Source of the DNA: JBCCFC01 sp965213595
Lineage (GTDB): Bacteria > Chloroflexota > Anaerolineae > Caldilineales > Caldilineaceae
Assembly (NCBI GenBank): GCA_965213595.1
Contig: CBDBZO010000006.1
Span: 3,410,001 to 3,474,000 of the forward strand
Length of the DNA stretch: 64,000 bases
Reading direction: 5' to 3'
Below are positions 1 to 8,269 of this stretch, piece by piece; position 1 is the first letter of the stretch; every line of letters starts with the position of its first letter. Both the position numbers and the translations under genes were made by a program. The notes under the pieces are model-generated. The model was not told the origin of the DNA. It saw nothing but the letters and a program-made list of their open reading frames with translations, and made no database searches.

Positions 1-685
1 CAAAACAGAGGTGGGTCGAGAGCCGACACTTGCCCACGACCGGCTCGACGGTGCGATTAAAGATGTCGACAAAGCGCGCCGTGTCCTCCCTGTACGCGTA
101 GCAGCTCATCGACGGCTCGTCGACCGTCAGCTCGGTGCAGCCGGCTTCGACGAGCGCTTCGAGTTCGGCGCGCACAATCGGCACCAGCGCTTCGGTGATG
201 GCGTAGCGGTTGGGGTATTGCGCGTTTGGAATCAGCCGCCCGCTCAGCGTGTACGGGCCGGGGACGCTGGCTTTAAGCGTGGGGCCATCCGGCGTGTCGG
301 CGGTCGACGGGGCCAGGCGCTGGAGGCGCTGAAATTCTTCCACCGCGCCGAGTCCGTTCGGCGCAGCGAGGTCGCCGACGATGGGGGTCTTGCCGCGCTG
401 GTCGTGGGCGGGCGGGCCAAAGTGGCGCCGCGTCGGCTCTGGCGCGCCGAGGCCGTCGAGGTAGCCGTAAAACGAGAGGTTGAAGTCGAAGCGCGTCTGC
501 TCGCCGTCGGTGATCACGTCCAGGCCGGCGGCGGTCTGGTCGTGGACGGCGGCGACCACGGCGTCGTCCTGCATTTCGGCGATTTCATCGCTGCCGAACT
601 GGTCGAGATGCTGGGCGGAGAATTCGAGCCACGAGGGGAAGGGATAGGAGCCGATGACGGTGGTGCGCAGGGGGATGGGTTGCAT
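1..685 (-). CDS. MetE-like (cobalamin-independent methionine synthase family) protein, C-terminus off window
   Basis: The minus strand is open from an ATG at 685 to the left edge (228 codons, no stop), so the C-terminal part is missing. The start TTVIGSYPFP, then DGEQTR near residue 61 and DEPSMSCY near residue 190, are typical of the catalytic (beta/alpha)8 domain of MetE and its short stand-alone relatives, which transfer methyl groups from a folate or other donor to a thiol using zinc. The zinc ligands would lie in the missing part, so the substrate cannot be judged. It lies downstream of the sulfatase, separated from it by a hairpin terminator. Family assignment is firm; true methionine synthase activity is not. 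Confidence 0.8.
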   Translation of the reverse strand, partial: MQPIPLRTTVIGSYPFPSWLEFSAQHLDQFGSDEIAEMQDDAVVAAVHDQTAAGLDVITDGEQTRFDFNLSFYGYLDGLGAPEPTRRHFGPPAHDQRGKTPIVGDLAAPNGLGAVEEFQRLQRLAPSTADTPDGPTLKASVPGPYTLSGRLIPNAQYPNRYAITEALVPIVRAELEALVEAGCTELTVDEPSMSCYAYREDTARFVDIFNRTVEPVVGKCRLSTHLCF

Positions 686-703
686 GGTGATTGTGTAATT
701 GGC

Positions 704-731
704 AAAAAGTAGGTGCGGCTTGCAGCCGCAC
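704..731 (-). terminator. Rho-independent terminator after the sulfatase gene
   Basis: On the minus strand GTGCGGCT-GCA-AGCCGCAC is followed by CTACTTTTTG. A perfect 8-bp stem with a short loop and T-run, placed between the sulfatase stop (823) and the MetE-like start (685), indicates separate transcripts. Confidence 0.7.
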
Positions 732-822
732 ATCGACGGCACTCCTCACCGGGCTGTCTGATGGGAAGGGCGATGATTGCGCAGCTGAAAGCAGCGCCTA
801 CGGTTGGTCGAACGCACGCGGC

Positions 823-2343
823 CTACGGCAAATACTGCGCCATCGCCCCGCGACGCTGGTCGTACTGCGGCGCGTGCCGCCACGTGCGACCGTGTTTGAG
901 CATGACGTCGCGGATGAGCGCGCGGCGGTGCAGGCTGGCGAGGTTGGCGGTGGCCATGGCCTCCGGATCAAAATCGCTGAGAATCTGCGTGCGCATTACC
1001 TCGGCTCGCTCGGCGTGCGCCGGATCGTCGGCCAGATTCTGCCACTCACCCGGATCGGTCCCCAGGTCAAAAAGCTGCGGCGGGTGGCCGTGGAAGTAGT
1101 TGTACTTGTACGTGCCCTGCCGCGCCATAATGCACGGCACGCCGACTGCCTCGTGCGCTTGCGCATAAACAATGCGATCATCGTCCGGCTGCTGAAGCTG
1201 TGTGATCAAACTTTCGCCGTCGTGCGGCAGCAAGTCATCGACGCCCGCCAGCTCACAAAAGGTTGGCAGCAGGTCGATCAGCGAGACGGGCTGGGCGTGG
1301 GTCGTGCCTGCCTGCCAGCCGTCGGGGAAGCGCACGATCAGCGGCACGCGGCACGACCACTCGTAGAAGCAGCGCTTCTGCACCATCGCCTTTTCGCCCA
1401 GCATGTCGCCGTGGTCGCTGGTGAAGACGACGACCGTGTTCTCTGCCAGCCCGTTGCGCTCCAGCTCGTCGAGCAGCTCGCCGACTTTATCGTCGAGGTA
1501 GGTCACCAGCGCGTAGTAGGCGCGGCGCACGCGATAGAGGCTGTCGGGGTCGCGCAGGTCGAAGCGGCGCGTGCCGTGGTAGGCGTTGAGGTTGCGGTCT
1601 AGAATCGAGTAAGTTTTATCGAGGTTATCCGGGAATTCGGGCAGCTCGATGTCGGCGCCCTCATACATGTCCCAATACTCCTGTGGCGGCCAGAAGGGTT
1701 CGTGGGGATGGTGATAGGAGGCGCAAAGCAAAAAGGGGCCGTCGACTTTGCTGCTGGATCGGTTGCCGCGCGCACGCAGATATTCCAGCGCGCGAAAGTG
1801 CGTCTCTTCATCATGGCTCAACGCGTTGTGCCAGCGGTCGATGTGGACGCCGTCGCCGACGTAGTGCGTCGCATTGTAGCTGGGCCGCTCGCTCATCACC
1901 GCTTCCGGATCGCGACCCTGCGCCTCCTTAATCGCGATCCACTCCGGGCGCACCCAGGTAAAATCCGAGGAGTAGATGTCCGTGTTCATGCGAAAGCGGA
2001 AGCCGTGCTGCTGCTCCGGGCCGATAAAGTGCATCTTGCCCGACAGCACCGTGTCATAGCCCGCGTTGACCAGGTAGTCGGCAAAGGTCGGCTGGTCGGC
2101 GGGGAGCAGCGCGCCGTTGTCCCACGCGCCAATCGCCGAGGCGTGGCGACCGGTCATTAGGCAGGCGCGCGCGGGCGAGCAGACGGGAAAGGGCGTGTAG
2201 GCCGCGTCGAAGCGCACGCCCTGCTCGGCCAGCCGATCCAGGTTGGGCGTGCTCACCACGCGATGACCGTAGGCGCCGGTGAGCGCGGCGATCAACTGGT
2301 CGCAGACGATGAGGAGGATGTTGGGTTGGTCTGTTTGAGCCAT
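823..2343 (-). CDS. Formylglycine-dependent sulfatase (type I, choline-sulfatase-like)
   Basis: 506 residues from the ATG at 2343; a TTG two codons upstream is also possible. The N-terminus NILLIVCDQL supplies the first metal aspartate. Near residue 55 the signature PVCSPARACLMTGR contains the C-x-P-x-R motif whose Cys is converted to formylglycine by a sulfatase-modifying enzyme (not in this window). TSDHGDMLG around residue 310 is the second metal site. No signal peptide is seen, so it should act in the cytoplasm on an imported sulfate ester. Its place in a sugar import/oxidation cluster suggests a sulfated sugar as substrate; that is inference. Confidence 0.9.
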   Translation of the reverse strand: MAQTDQPNILLIVCDQLIAALTGAYGHRVVSTPNLDRLAEQGVRFDAAYTPFPVCSPARACLMTGRHASAIGAWDNGALLPADQPTFADYLVNAGYDTVLSGKMHFIGPEQQHGFRFRMNTDIYSSDFTWVRPEWIAIKEAQGRDPEAVMSERPSYNATHYVGDGVHIDRWHNALSHDEETHFRALEYLRARGNRSSSKVDGPFLLCASYHHPHEPFWPPQEYWDMYEGADIELPEFPDNLDKTYSILDRNLNAYHGTRRFDLRDPDSLYRVRRAYYALVTYLDDKVGELLDELERNGLAENTVVVFTSDHGDMLGEKAMVQKRCFYEWSCRVPLIVRFPDGWQAGTTHAQPVSLIDLLPTFCELAGVDDLLPHDGESLITQLQQPDDDRIVYAQAHEAVGVPCIMARQGTYKYNYFHGHPPQLFDLGTDPGEWQNLADDPAHAERAEVMRTQILSDFDPEAMATANLASLHRRALIRDVMLKHGRTWRHAPQYDQRRGAMAQYLP

Positions 2344-2368
2344 GATCAAGGGTTACCGTTGAAATTTT

Positions 2369-2498
2369 AACGCAAAGACGCAAAGGTCGGCTTGTTGATC
2401 ACATCGCTGGAATAGGTCAGCGTTTGCCAGTTCGCAACTGCCGCTTCTGGGCAGATAGTTTTTCGGAATTTCTCCTTGCGTCTCTACGCCTTTGCGTT
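2369..2498. repeat. Imperfect intergenic palindrome, CGCAAAG type
   Basis: Left arm 2369-2386 (AACGCAAAGACGCAAAGG) and right arm 2474-2498 are inverted copies with a ~90 nt loop, filling the gap between the sulfatase and the frameshifted oxidoreductase. The same CGCAAAGACG motif recurs at 16665-16807 and, as a half arm, at 39373-39395. Confidence 0.7.
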
Positions 2499-2516
2499 GA
2501 TCCGCTTAATTTGCCC

Positions 2517-3718
2517 CTAAACGACTGGCTCCACCCGCTGAATCACCTTGCCGCTCTCCTTCTCTTTGAGAATCAACTTGACGGAGCCATTCGGCATCCG
2601 CTCCGTCTTGACGAGCAGGTGCTCGTCGTCATACTCGCGCATGGCCTCCGCGACCTCGGCTTCCTCCGAGCCGCGCCAGTCCTCGATCTTCACCGGCTCC
2701 CACTGCCGCGTCTCCATCGACCTGTAGCAGGCGTCCATGATCGCGTTGACGACGTAGCCGTCGTAGAACGACTCCATCGGCGCGCTGCCCTTGTCCATCG
2801 AATTGAACATGTCGGTGAACATGTCGACGTAGCCCAGCTCGGCCACCTCGTCGCCGACGGGGAAGAGCCAGCCGGTTTCGCCCTCGGCCTTCTCCGCCAC
2901 GTAGCCGCCCTGGCCCACCGCCGTGAACATCTCGAAGCCCGTGCGCAGGAAGTGGTTCGTCCAGATTGTGCCCTCGGTGCCGGAGACTTCGTCGCGCAGG
3001 TCCATGCCGCCGCGGAAGGTCCAGGCGACCTCGAACTGACCCAATGCGCACCCGTCGCGTACTTGACCAGCCCAATCGCGCTGTCCTCGGCCTCAATTGG
3101 ATGCACCTGTGTGTCGCCCCAGCACATCACCTCCACCGGGCGCACCTCTTTGCCAATGTAGTTGCGGCTGATTTCGATGCAGTGGCAGGCCAAATCGATG
3201 ATTGCGCCGCCGCCGGACTGCTCCTTGTCCCAGAACCAGTCGCTGTGGGGGCCGGGGTGCGTCTCCCTCGAGCGGGCCCAGAGCACCTTGCCCAGCGCGC
3301 CGTTCTGCACGGCCTGCACCGATTTGAGCGTCTTCGGCGTGTAGACCAAATCCTCCAGATAGCCGTGAAAGACGCCCGCCTCCTCAACCATGTCGAGAAT
3401 GCGTTTGGCCTCGGCGGCGGTACGCGCCAGCGGCTTGGTGCAGAGCACGGCCTTGCCCGCCTCGCACGTCAAGCGCACGGCCTCCTCGTGCAGGTGGTTG
3501 GGCAGGCCGATCACCACGGCGTCCGTCTCCGGATCGTTGATCGCCTCGGCCAGGTCCGTCGTCCAGGTGGGGATGTCCCACTCGGCAGCGAAGGCTTTGG
3601 CGCGCTCCTCCGTGCGCGAGTAGACGGTCTGCACCCGGTCGCGGCTGCGCTGACCGTGCAGGGCCATGGTGTAGAACATGCCGATCAGCCCGCTGCCGAG
3701 CATGGTGACTTTGTACAT
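2517..3718 (-). pseudogene. Gfo/Idh/MocA-family oxidoreductase, single frameshift
   Basis: Two frames together give about 400 residues. The first (ATG at 3718) carries the Rossmann start VTMLGSGLIGMFY and CTKPLARTAAEAK (the family's E/TKP catalytic-lysine region) and runs to VKYATGA. The sequence then continues in another frame from about 3046 with GQFEVAWTFRGGMDLRDEV to a stop at 2517. One base appears lost near 3046-3052. The family performs NAD(P)-dependent oxidation or reduction of sugars and cyclitols. Both halves are well preserved, so this is either a very recent mutation or a consensus error. It sits downstream of the sugar permease genes as a second oxidoreductase of the pathway. Confidence 0.85.
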
Positions 3719-3762
3719 GGGGAACTCCTTCGATTTTGGATTGGGGACTTTGGATTTTCGAT

Positions 3763-4058
3763 TTACCAGGGTGGATGCCAGCCAACACTTACCCAGCGGC
3801 TACGCGCATCAACACGCACCGGCAGATAAGTGCTCATCTACGAGAGCTGTTCAATTGGCGGTAGCTGGTAACCTCGCCAGCGCAACAGCGCCGCAGCCTG
3901 TGCCTTACGGATCATCTGCCGCTCTGCATCAACGCGTAGGAAGGAGGCAGGCTACCGTTCTCAACCGCCCGCAGAACAACTTCTGTCAGCGGCTGCTGCA
4001 TCGCGTGTGCGGCCCGATCAAGACGTGCGGAAAGCGCCTCGGGCAGCGGTAACGTTAT
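3763..4058 (-). pseudogene. Decayed RHH-like/HNH-like gene pair (relic)
   Basis: No intact gene fills 3719-4069, but minus-strand fragments are readable. From 4058: TLPLPEALSARLDRAA followed by MQQPLTEVVLRAVENGS, resembling the ribbon-helix-helix-like N-terminus of the 6586-7017 protein. Then, across a TGATG junction, MIRKAQAAALLRWRGYQLP, which parallels MLRRAQAMAILHQRGHELS at the end of that protein. Then MSTYLPVRVDARSRWVSVG, which looks like the start of the small HNH partner, stopping at 3763. No start codon lies upstream of the first fragment and the middle has been lost. It reads as a decayed second copy of the 6176-7017 module. Confidence 0.6.
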
Positions 4059-4069
4059 TTACTGAACGG

Positions 4070-5066
4070 TCACAGCGACTCTTGATCGCTGGGCTTCTCC
4101 TGCTGCTTGCGCTTGTGCCGGGCCAAGTAGGCTTCCAGCTCTTCGACGGGCACGTTGCGGATGAATTCGCCGCGCAGCATTTCGCGCAGCAAATCATCCG
4201 CCGAGTAGTTCCGCAAGATGCCCTCCGGCCCCAACTCGCGCAGCAAGTCGTCCGCCGAGTAGTTCCGCAAAATGCCCTCCGGCCCCAGCTCGCGCAGCAA
4301 ATCATCCGCCGAGTAGTTCCGCAATGCCCTCCGGCCCCAGCTCGCGCAGCAGGTCGTCGGCATCGTAGTATTGCAGCACCTCGCTCGGCTTCATGCGTTG
4401 GAGCTGCTTGGTCGCCACCTCGCGTTCAAAATCTTCTACCGTGTAGGACATGGGAATTCCCTCCACTTCGTAATTCTCAAGCAACGAGTTGAGCACCGTG
4501 CTCATCTGCTCCATGCGGTCGCGCATCTGCTCCGCACCGTAGACAACCTTGTCGGCGGAAGCGCTGAAGAGCGCCCAGATAGCGTTGTGCGGCTCGGTCG
4601 GAATCTCGCTGAGCACAATGACGCGGATCGGTCGCGCACCCCACGGCACATCGTAGACGCCCGTCCGCCGCTGCACCAGCGTTACCTGTTCAGCTAAGTT
4701 CTGCGGAAAGCGGGTGCAGATGCCATAGAGCTGAAACGATGCCGGCGGCGACAGTTTATCATCTGGCAGCGCGACCTGCTTGCGATAGTTGACGTAGTGA
4801 CCCAGCAGCTCGTCCAGCGCCCATGCATCCAACGGCTCGTGCAGCGACTTGTACGTGATCAGGTTGTGGTCGACCAACCCCTCCAGCCCATCCGGCAGCC
4901 GGCCCCGATACTCGCCGGGCAGCTTGCGAATGATCAGGATGTCGAGCCGCTGCTGGCGGAAGGACAGGTCGAGCTCGGTATCGACGGCAAAGGGCGAACC
5001 GGCAAATTCTTGGGCCAGCGCCGTACCCAGGATGCGATGCCAGGCGATAAAGGTCGATGGGGCCAT
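4070..5066 (-). pseudogene. PD-(D/E)XK nuclease-like protein with 18-residue C-terminal repeats, frameshifted
   Basis: The ATG at 5066 starts a protein whose N-terminal ~110 residues show the pattern VDTELDLSFRQQRLDILIIRK and later NLITYKSLHEPLD, resembling the restriction-endonuclease-fold (Rpn/transposase-associated) families. The C-terminus consists of repeats of ADDLLRELGPEGILRNYS encoded by 54-bp units. In the first translated unit the run CGCAAnATGCC is two bases short, shifting the frame to an early stop at 4302; the other frame continues through two more repeats to LARHKRKQQEKPSDQESL at 4070. The two-base loss lies inside a repeat, so it could be slippage, phase-variable, or an assembly artefact. 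Nuclease activity is inferred from motif pattern only. Confidence 0.6.
4200..4359 (-). repeat. Three tandem 54-bp coding repeats
   Basis: Units at 4200-4253, 4254-4307 and 4308-4359 differ by a few bases; the third is 52 bp because two bases are missing near 4322. They encode the 18-residue repeats of the PD-(D/E)XK-like gene, and the length difference is the cause of its frameshift. Confidence 0.85.
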
Positions 5067-5149
5067 TATACGCTCAGTGGGGAAAGATTTCAATCTCGAT
5101 TTCGGATTTTCGATTACGCAACACCCGCAGCGCTCGTAAATCGCAAATC

Positions 5150-6100
5150 CTACTGCCGCAGCCGACCCTGCCGCCCATAAATTGAAATCAGCACCAGCAG
5201 CGTCGCGCCCAGCACGATTTGCTGGAGCGCTTCGGGGAGCTGCACAGCGGTCAGCAAACTGGTCAGCAAAGTCAATACGAGCGCGCCGGCCATGGTGCCG
5301 AAGTAGCTGCCCTGCCCGCCCGCCAGCACCGTCCCGCCCACGACAACGGCGGCGACCGAGGGGAAGACGTAGCGCGTGCCCAAGTTCAGAAAAACCGTCT
5401 GCGTAAAGCCAAGCAGCATAAAGCCGCCCAGCCCAGCCAGCAGCCCGCTCAGCGCGTAGGTGGCGACGACGACTCTCGGCACGCGCACGCCGGAGAGCCG
5501 CGCCGTGGTGCGGTTGACGCCGATGGCGAACAAGTGCTTGCCGTAGACCGTGCGATCAAGCAGCAGCCAGAGCGCCGCGGCCAGCAGCAGCCAGAAAATC
5601 ACCACGCCGGGGATGCCCAGCAGAATCGGGTCGGAGATCAAATCGCGCATGATTGGCGCGGCCCCGCCCTCCAATTGTCCCTGCGTCACCACCAGGATTG
5701 CGCCCTGCACGACGCCCGTCATGCCCAGCGTCATCACCAGCGGCGGGATGCCGACGGCGCTGATGCCGACGCCGTTGACCAGCCCGACCAGCGTCCCCGC
5801 CCCCAGCGCCACGCCCAGCCCCACCAGCACCATCGCGTTCTGCCCGTCGATCAGCCGAAAGGCCAGAATCGCCCCCAGCGTCGCCACCGCGCCAACCGAG
5901 AGGTCGATGCCCTCGCCGCCGCTGATGATGACCAGCGTCTGCCCCGCGCTGATGATGCCGAGGAAGGCGGCCAGCCGGATAATGTTGATGGCCTGCGCCG
6001 GGTTGGCAAAGCCCGGTCGCAGCAGGTCGCCGAGGAAGAAGAGCGCTACGGCCAGCAGCAGGGCAAGCAGGGGTGGGCTGGGGCGGGGGAAGCGAGTCAT
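5150..6100 (-). CDS. Sugar ABC transporter permease (RbsC/BPD_transp_2 family)
   Basis: 316 residues, ATG at 6100. Very hydrophobic, about nine to ten membrane spans, with GGEGIDLSVGAVATLGA near residue 60 and the loop VNRTTARLSGVRVPRVV near residue 200, which contacts the ATPase in the ribose/galactose/xylose importer family. It is the second of two permeases on this strand, so the importer probably uses a heterodimeric membrane pore. The RHH/HNH pair (6176-7017) separates it from the first permease. The 3' end is followed by an intergenic stretch rich in GATTTTCGATT motifs (5098-5126). Confidence 0.92.
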   Translation of the reverse strand: MTRFPRPSPPLLALLLAVALFFLGDLLRPGFANPAQAINIIRLAAFLGIISAGQTLVIISGGEGIDLSVGAVATLGAILAFRLIDGQNAMVLVGLGVALGAGTLVGLVNGVGISAVGIPPLVMTLGMTGVVQGAILVVTQGQLEGGAAPIMRDLISDPILLGIPGVVIFWLLLAAALWLLLDRTVYGKHLFAIGVNRTTARLSGVRVPRVVVATYALSGLLAGLGGFMLLGFTQTVFLNLGTRYVFPSVAAVVVGGTVLAGGQGSYFGTMAGALVLTLLTSLLTAVQLPEALQQIVLGATLLVLISIYGRQGRLRQ

Positions 6101-6175
6101 GTAGAATTTTTGGACGCGGAGCTACGCGGAAGTACGCGGATTGTTAATTGGTAAGGGAGCATTTTCTTAAAACAA

Positions 6176-6589
6176 TCACGGCGGATGGCGGCCAGCCTGC
6201 TGCCAGATTGCCCGTGCGGAAACAATTAGTCGATTGTTCATGCGTAGCGCTTGCACGGTCCCGCGACCACACTCTGTTAAGCCCTCAACGCGCAGACCAT
6301 CGTCGCTCCATACAAAATGATCTGCCCACTGCTGCGTTCGCGGATTAAACAACGATGTCATCCGCTTGGACACGGGATCGCTGGCTTCAACCTTTGCTTG
6401 CTTGTAACGGTTGCATGCGGAGCAAGCCAGACACAAATTCTGCGCCTCGTCCGAACCGCCATGCGCCCGCGGAACGATGTGGTCGATTTCGAGCGCGAAG
6501 CCGCTCGTTTCCTCTGCCGTTTGACAATATTCGCAGAGAAATTCTGCCCGCTCGCGCACAAGCTCGCGCGTTGCTGCCGAGATCGTCAT
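6176..6589 (-). CDS. HNH endonuclease
   Basis: 137 residues. The ββα-metal core is complete: CEYC near residue 19, LEIDHIVPRAHGG near 33-45, then NLCLACSACNRYK near 51-63, giving two CxxC zinc knuckle pairs around the HNH residues. Start at 6589 overlaps the upstream gene by 4 bp (ATGA), so the two are translationally coupled. The pair lies between two permease genes of one transporter on the same strand, which suggests a late insertion. The cellular target is unknown: small stand-alone HNH proteins of this kind occur as mobile, TA-like or defence-associated genes. Confidence 0.85.
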   Translation of the reverse strand: MTISAATRELVRERAEFLCEYCQTAEETSGFALEIDHIVPRAHGGSDEAQNLCLACSACNRYKQAKVEASDPVSKRMTSLFNPRTQQWADHFVWSDDGLRVEGLTECGRGTVQALRMNNRLIVSARAIWQQAGRHPP

Positions 6590-7017
6590 GCTGCCTTCAA
6601 CATTGTGTTTTTCAACACCTCGCGCGATAACTCGTGCCCGCGTTGATGCAGAATTGCCATTGCCTGCGCACGACGTAGCATCGAATGCTGGTACGATTCC
6701 AGCAAGCGATCTTGCTCCTGCTCTTCGGCTTGAGTTAGCTGGCGATCGTGCGCTTCGTCGTTGAGATGTTGAAGCCTTCCATATTCTGACGCGGTCAAAC
6801 TTGGACTTAGGGCCAAAAACAGGGCACTGTCGCTCATAACGTTCATCGCGGCTAGCTCATCCAGAAGGTCCCGTGGCAAATCTGGCTGTGCAACGAGCAC
6901 CGCGTCTAGCGTGCTGCTTAACACCTCGTCGACAGAGCGTTCCGTCAATTCCGCTGCGCGCTTTAACTTCCCATAAGTTGCTTCGGGTAATTTTACGCTA
7001 ATAGTCTTCATCGCCAT
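6586..7017 (-). CDS. RHH-like N-terminal DNA-binding protein paired with HNH nuclease
   Basis: 143 residues from ATG at 7017 (MAMKTISVKLPEATYGKLKR). The first ~45 residues have the beta-strand/helix/helix pattern of ribbon-helix-helix antitoxins; the rest is helical and charged (Q/E-rich, residues 90-115). It ends 4 bp inside the HNH start, as antitoxin-first TA operons often do. Role as repressor or antitoxin of the HNH protein is inference. A decayed homologous pair sits at 3763-4058. Confidence 0.65.
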   Translation of the reverse strand: MAMKTISVKLPEATYGKLKRAAELTERSVDEVLSSTLDAVLVAQPDLPRDLLDELAAMNVMSDSALFLALSPSLTASEYGRLQHLNDEAHDRQLTQAEEQEQDRLLESYQHSMLRRAQAMAILHQRGHELSREVLKNTMLKAA

Positions 7018-7067
7018 GATGTTCCTCGTTTGAACTCAATCTACTTTCGCTTCATCATACCCACCAA

Positions 7068-8033
7068 TCACCGCCGCAGCAAGCGCACCAGCCCCGGCCC
7101 CGCCAGCGCGACAATGATAATCAGCGCATCGACCAGCGTCTGCCACCACGTCGGCACGTTGGCAAAGGAGATGATGTTGCGGATAAAGCCCAGAATCGCC
7201 GCCCCAATCACCGCGCCCGCAACGCCGCCCTGGCCGCCGCTGAGCCGCGTGCCGCCGAGCACCACGGCCACAATCGAATCGAGCGTCATCCCTTCGCCGC
7301 CGAGCCGCGGATCGCCCGTGCCGACGCTGAGGGTGAGCGCCAGCGCGGCCACTGCGGCCAGCAGGCCCGCCAGCACGTAGCTGCTCCAGCGCACCCGGCC
7401 CACGGGCACGCCCGTCGCGTAGGCCGATTGCGCGCTGCCGCCTACGGCGTAGAGAAAGCGCCCGTAGCGCGTCCCCCGCAGCAAAATCCACAGGCCGACC
7501 AGGGCCAGCGCCAGCCACAGCGCCAGCGGCACGCCCAGCGGCGTGCTGCGGTAGAAGCGCGACAGTTCCGACGGCACGCTGCCGCCCGGTCGCGGCAGAA
7601 CGTAGAGCGCCAGGCCGCTGAAGACAAAGCTGGTGGCGTAGGTGGTCACAATGGGTTGCAGGCGCAGCAGCGCCACGCAGAGCCCGTTGACCACGCCCGC
7701 GCCCGCCCCCGTCGCCAGCGCAAGGCCGACCGCGGCGGCAATGCGCAGCGCCGTCGGCTCGTCGCCGAGGTAGACAATGACGACGGCATTGATCAGCGAG
7801 ACGACTGCGCCCAGCGAGAGGTCGATGCCCCCGCCGATGATCACGATGGCCTGCCCCGCCGCCAGAATCATCAGCGGCAGGAAGAGGCGCAGGTTGCCGT
7901 TGAGCACGCGCAGCTCGAAGAGATTGGGCTGGAGCGCAAAGTTAATGCCGACGGCGGCGACGAGCAGCAGCAGCGCAAAGAGATAGGGATGGCGCAAAGC
8001 CAGTCGGCGCGGTTGGAGGGAAAGGGTGGTCAT
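7068..8033 (-). CDS. Sugar ABC transporter permease (RbsC/BPD_transp_2 family)
   Basis: 321 residues, ATG at 8033 (MTTLSLQPRRLALRHPYLF). Nine to ten predicted membrane spans; IIGGGIDLSLGAVVSLINA near residue 67 and GGSAQSAYATGVPVGRVRW near 200 match the conserved membrane and ATPase-contact regions of the family. Lies about 240 bp after the ATPase gene on the same strand and is paralogous to the permease at 5150-6100. Together with 8270-9835 and the binding protein at 15457-16575 it makes a complete CUT2-type sugar importer. Confidence 0.92.
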   Translation of the reverse strand: MTTLSLQPRRLALRHPYLFALLLLVAAVGINFALQPNLFELRVLNGNLRLFLPLMILAAGQAIVIIGGGIDLSLGAVVSLINAVVIVYLGDEPTALRIAAAVGLALATGAGAGVVNGLCVALLRLQPIVTTYATSFVFSGLALYVLPRPGGSVPSELSRFYRSTPLGVPLALWLALALVGLWILLRGTRYGRFLYAVGGSAQSAYATGVPVGRVRWSSYVLAGLLAAVAALALTLSVGTGDPRLGGEGMTLDSIVAVVLGGTRLSGGQGGVAGAVIGAAILGFIRNIISFANVPTWWQTLVDALIIIVALAGPGLVRLLRR

Positions 8034-8077
8034 GCAGGTTTGTGGTAGAAATTTTGTTGTGGGGAGGGCAAAGATTC

Positions 8078-8243
8078 ACCCCCTCCTAGCCTCCCCCATG
8101 CTGGGGGAGGGACTGATGCTTCGTCGGCTCTCTTATCGCTTTGTCCGGTGAGACGGCAAAGACATTTCTCGGCAAACAACCCGATTCTTCACCCGTCCAA
8201 TCGCGGCCCCCTCCCCAAACTGGGGAGGGCTGGGGGGGGGTTA
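8078..8243. repeat. CCCCTCCC-type intergenic palindromes
   Basis: Between ATPase and permease: hairpin CTCCCCCATGCTGGGGGAG (8090-8108) and a second around 8209-8230 (CCCTCCCCAAACTGGGGAGG). The same family occurs at 38518-38655, 45693-45835 and 60483-60590. It may attenuate transcription between the transporter genes. Confidence 0.7.
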
Positions 8244-8269
8244 AACGCAGCCTTCCCCTTCATTCTGTC

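Noticed and set aside
11..712. A 233-codon plus-strand frame at the left end
   Set aside because: The opposite strand holds a MetE-like gene with conserved motifs running off the window.
691..1602. A 303-codon plus-strand frame over the sulfatase gene
   Set aside because: Antisense to clear sulfatase motifs and compositionally biased; shadow.
3678..4052. A plus-strand 124-codon frame between the oxidoreductase and nuclease-like genes
   Set aside because: The minus strand of the same stretch shows recognisable relic fragments of the RHH-like/HNH pair; the plus frame has no pattern.
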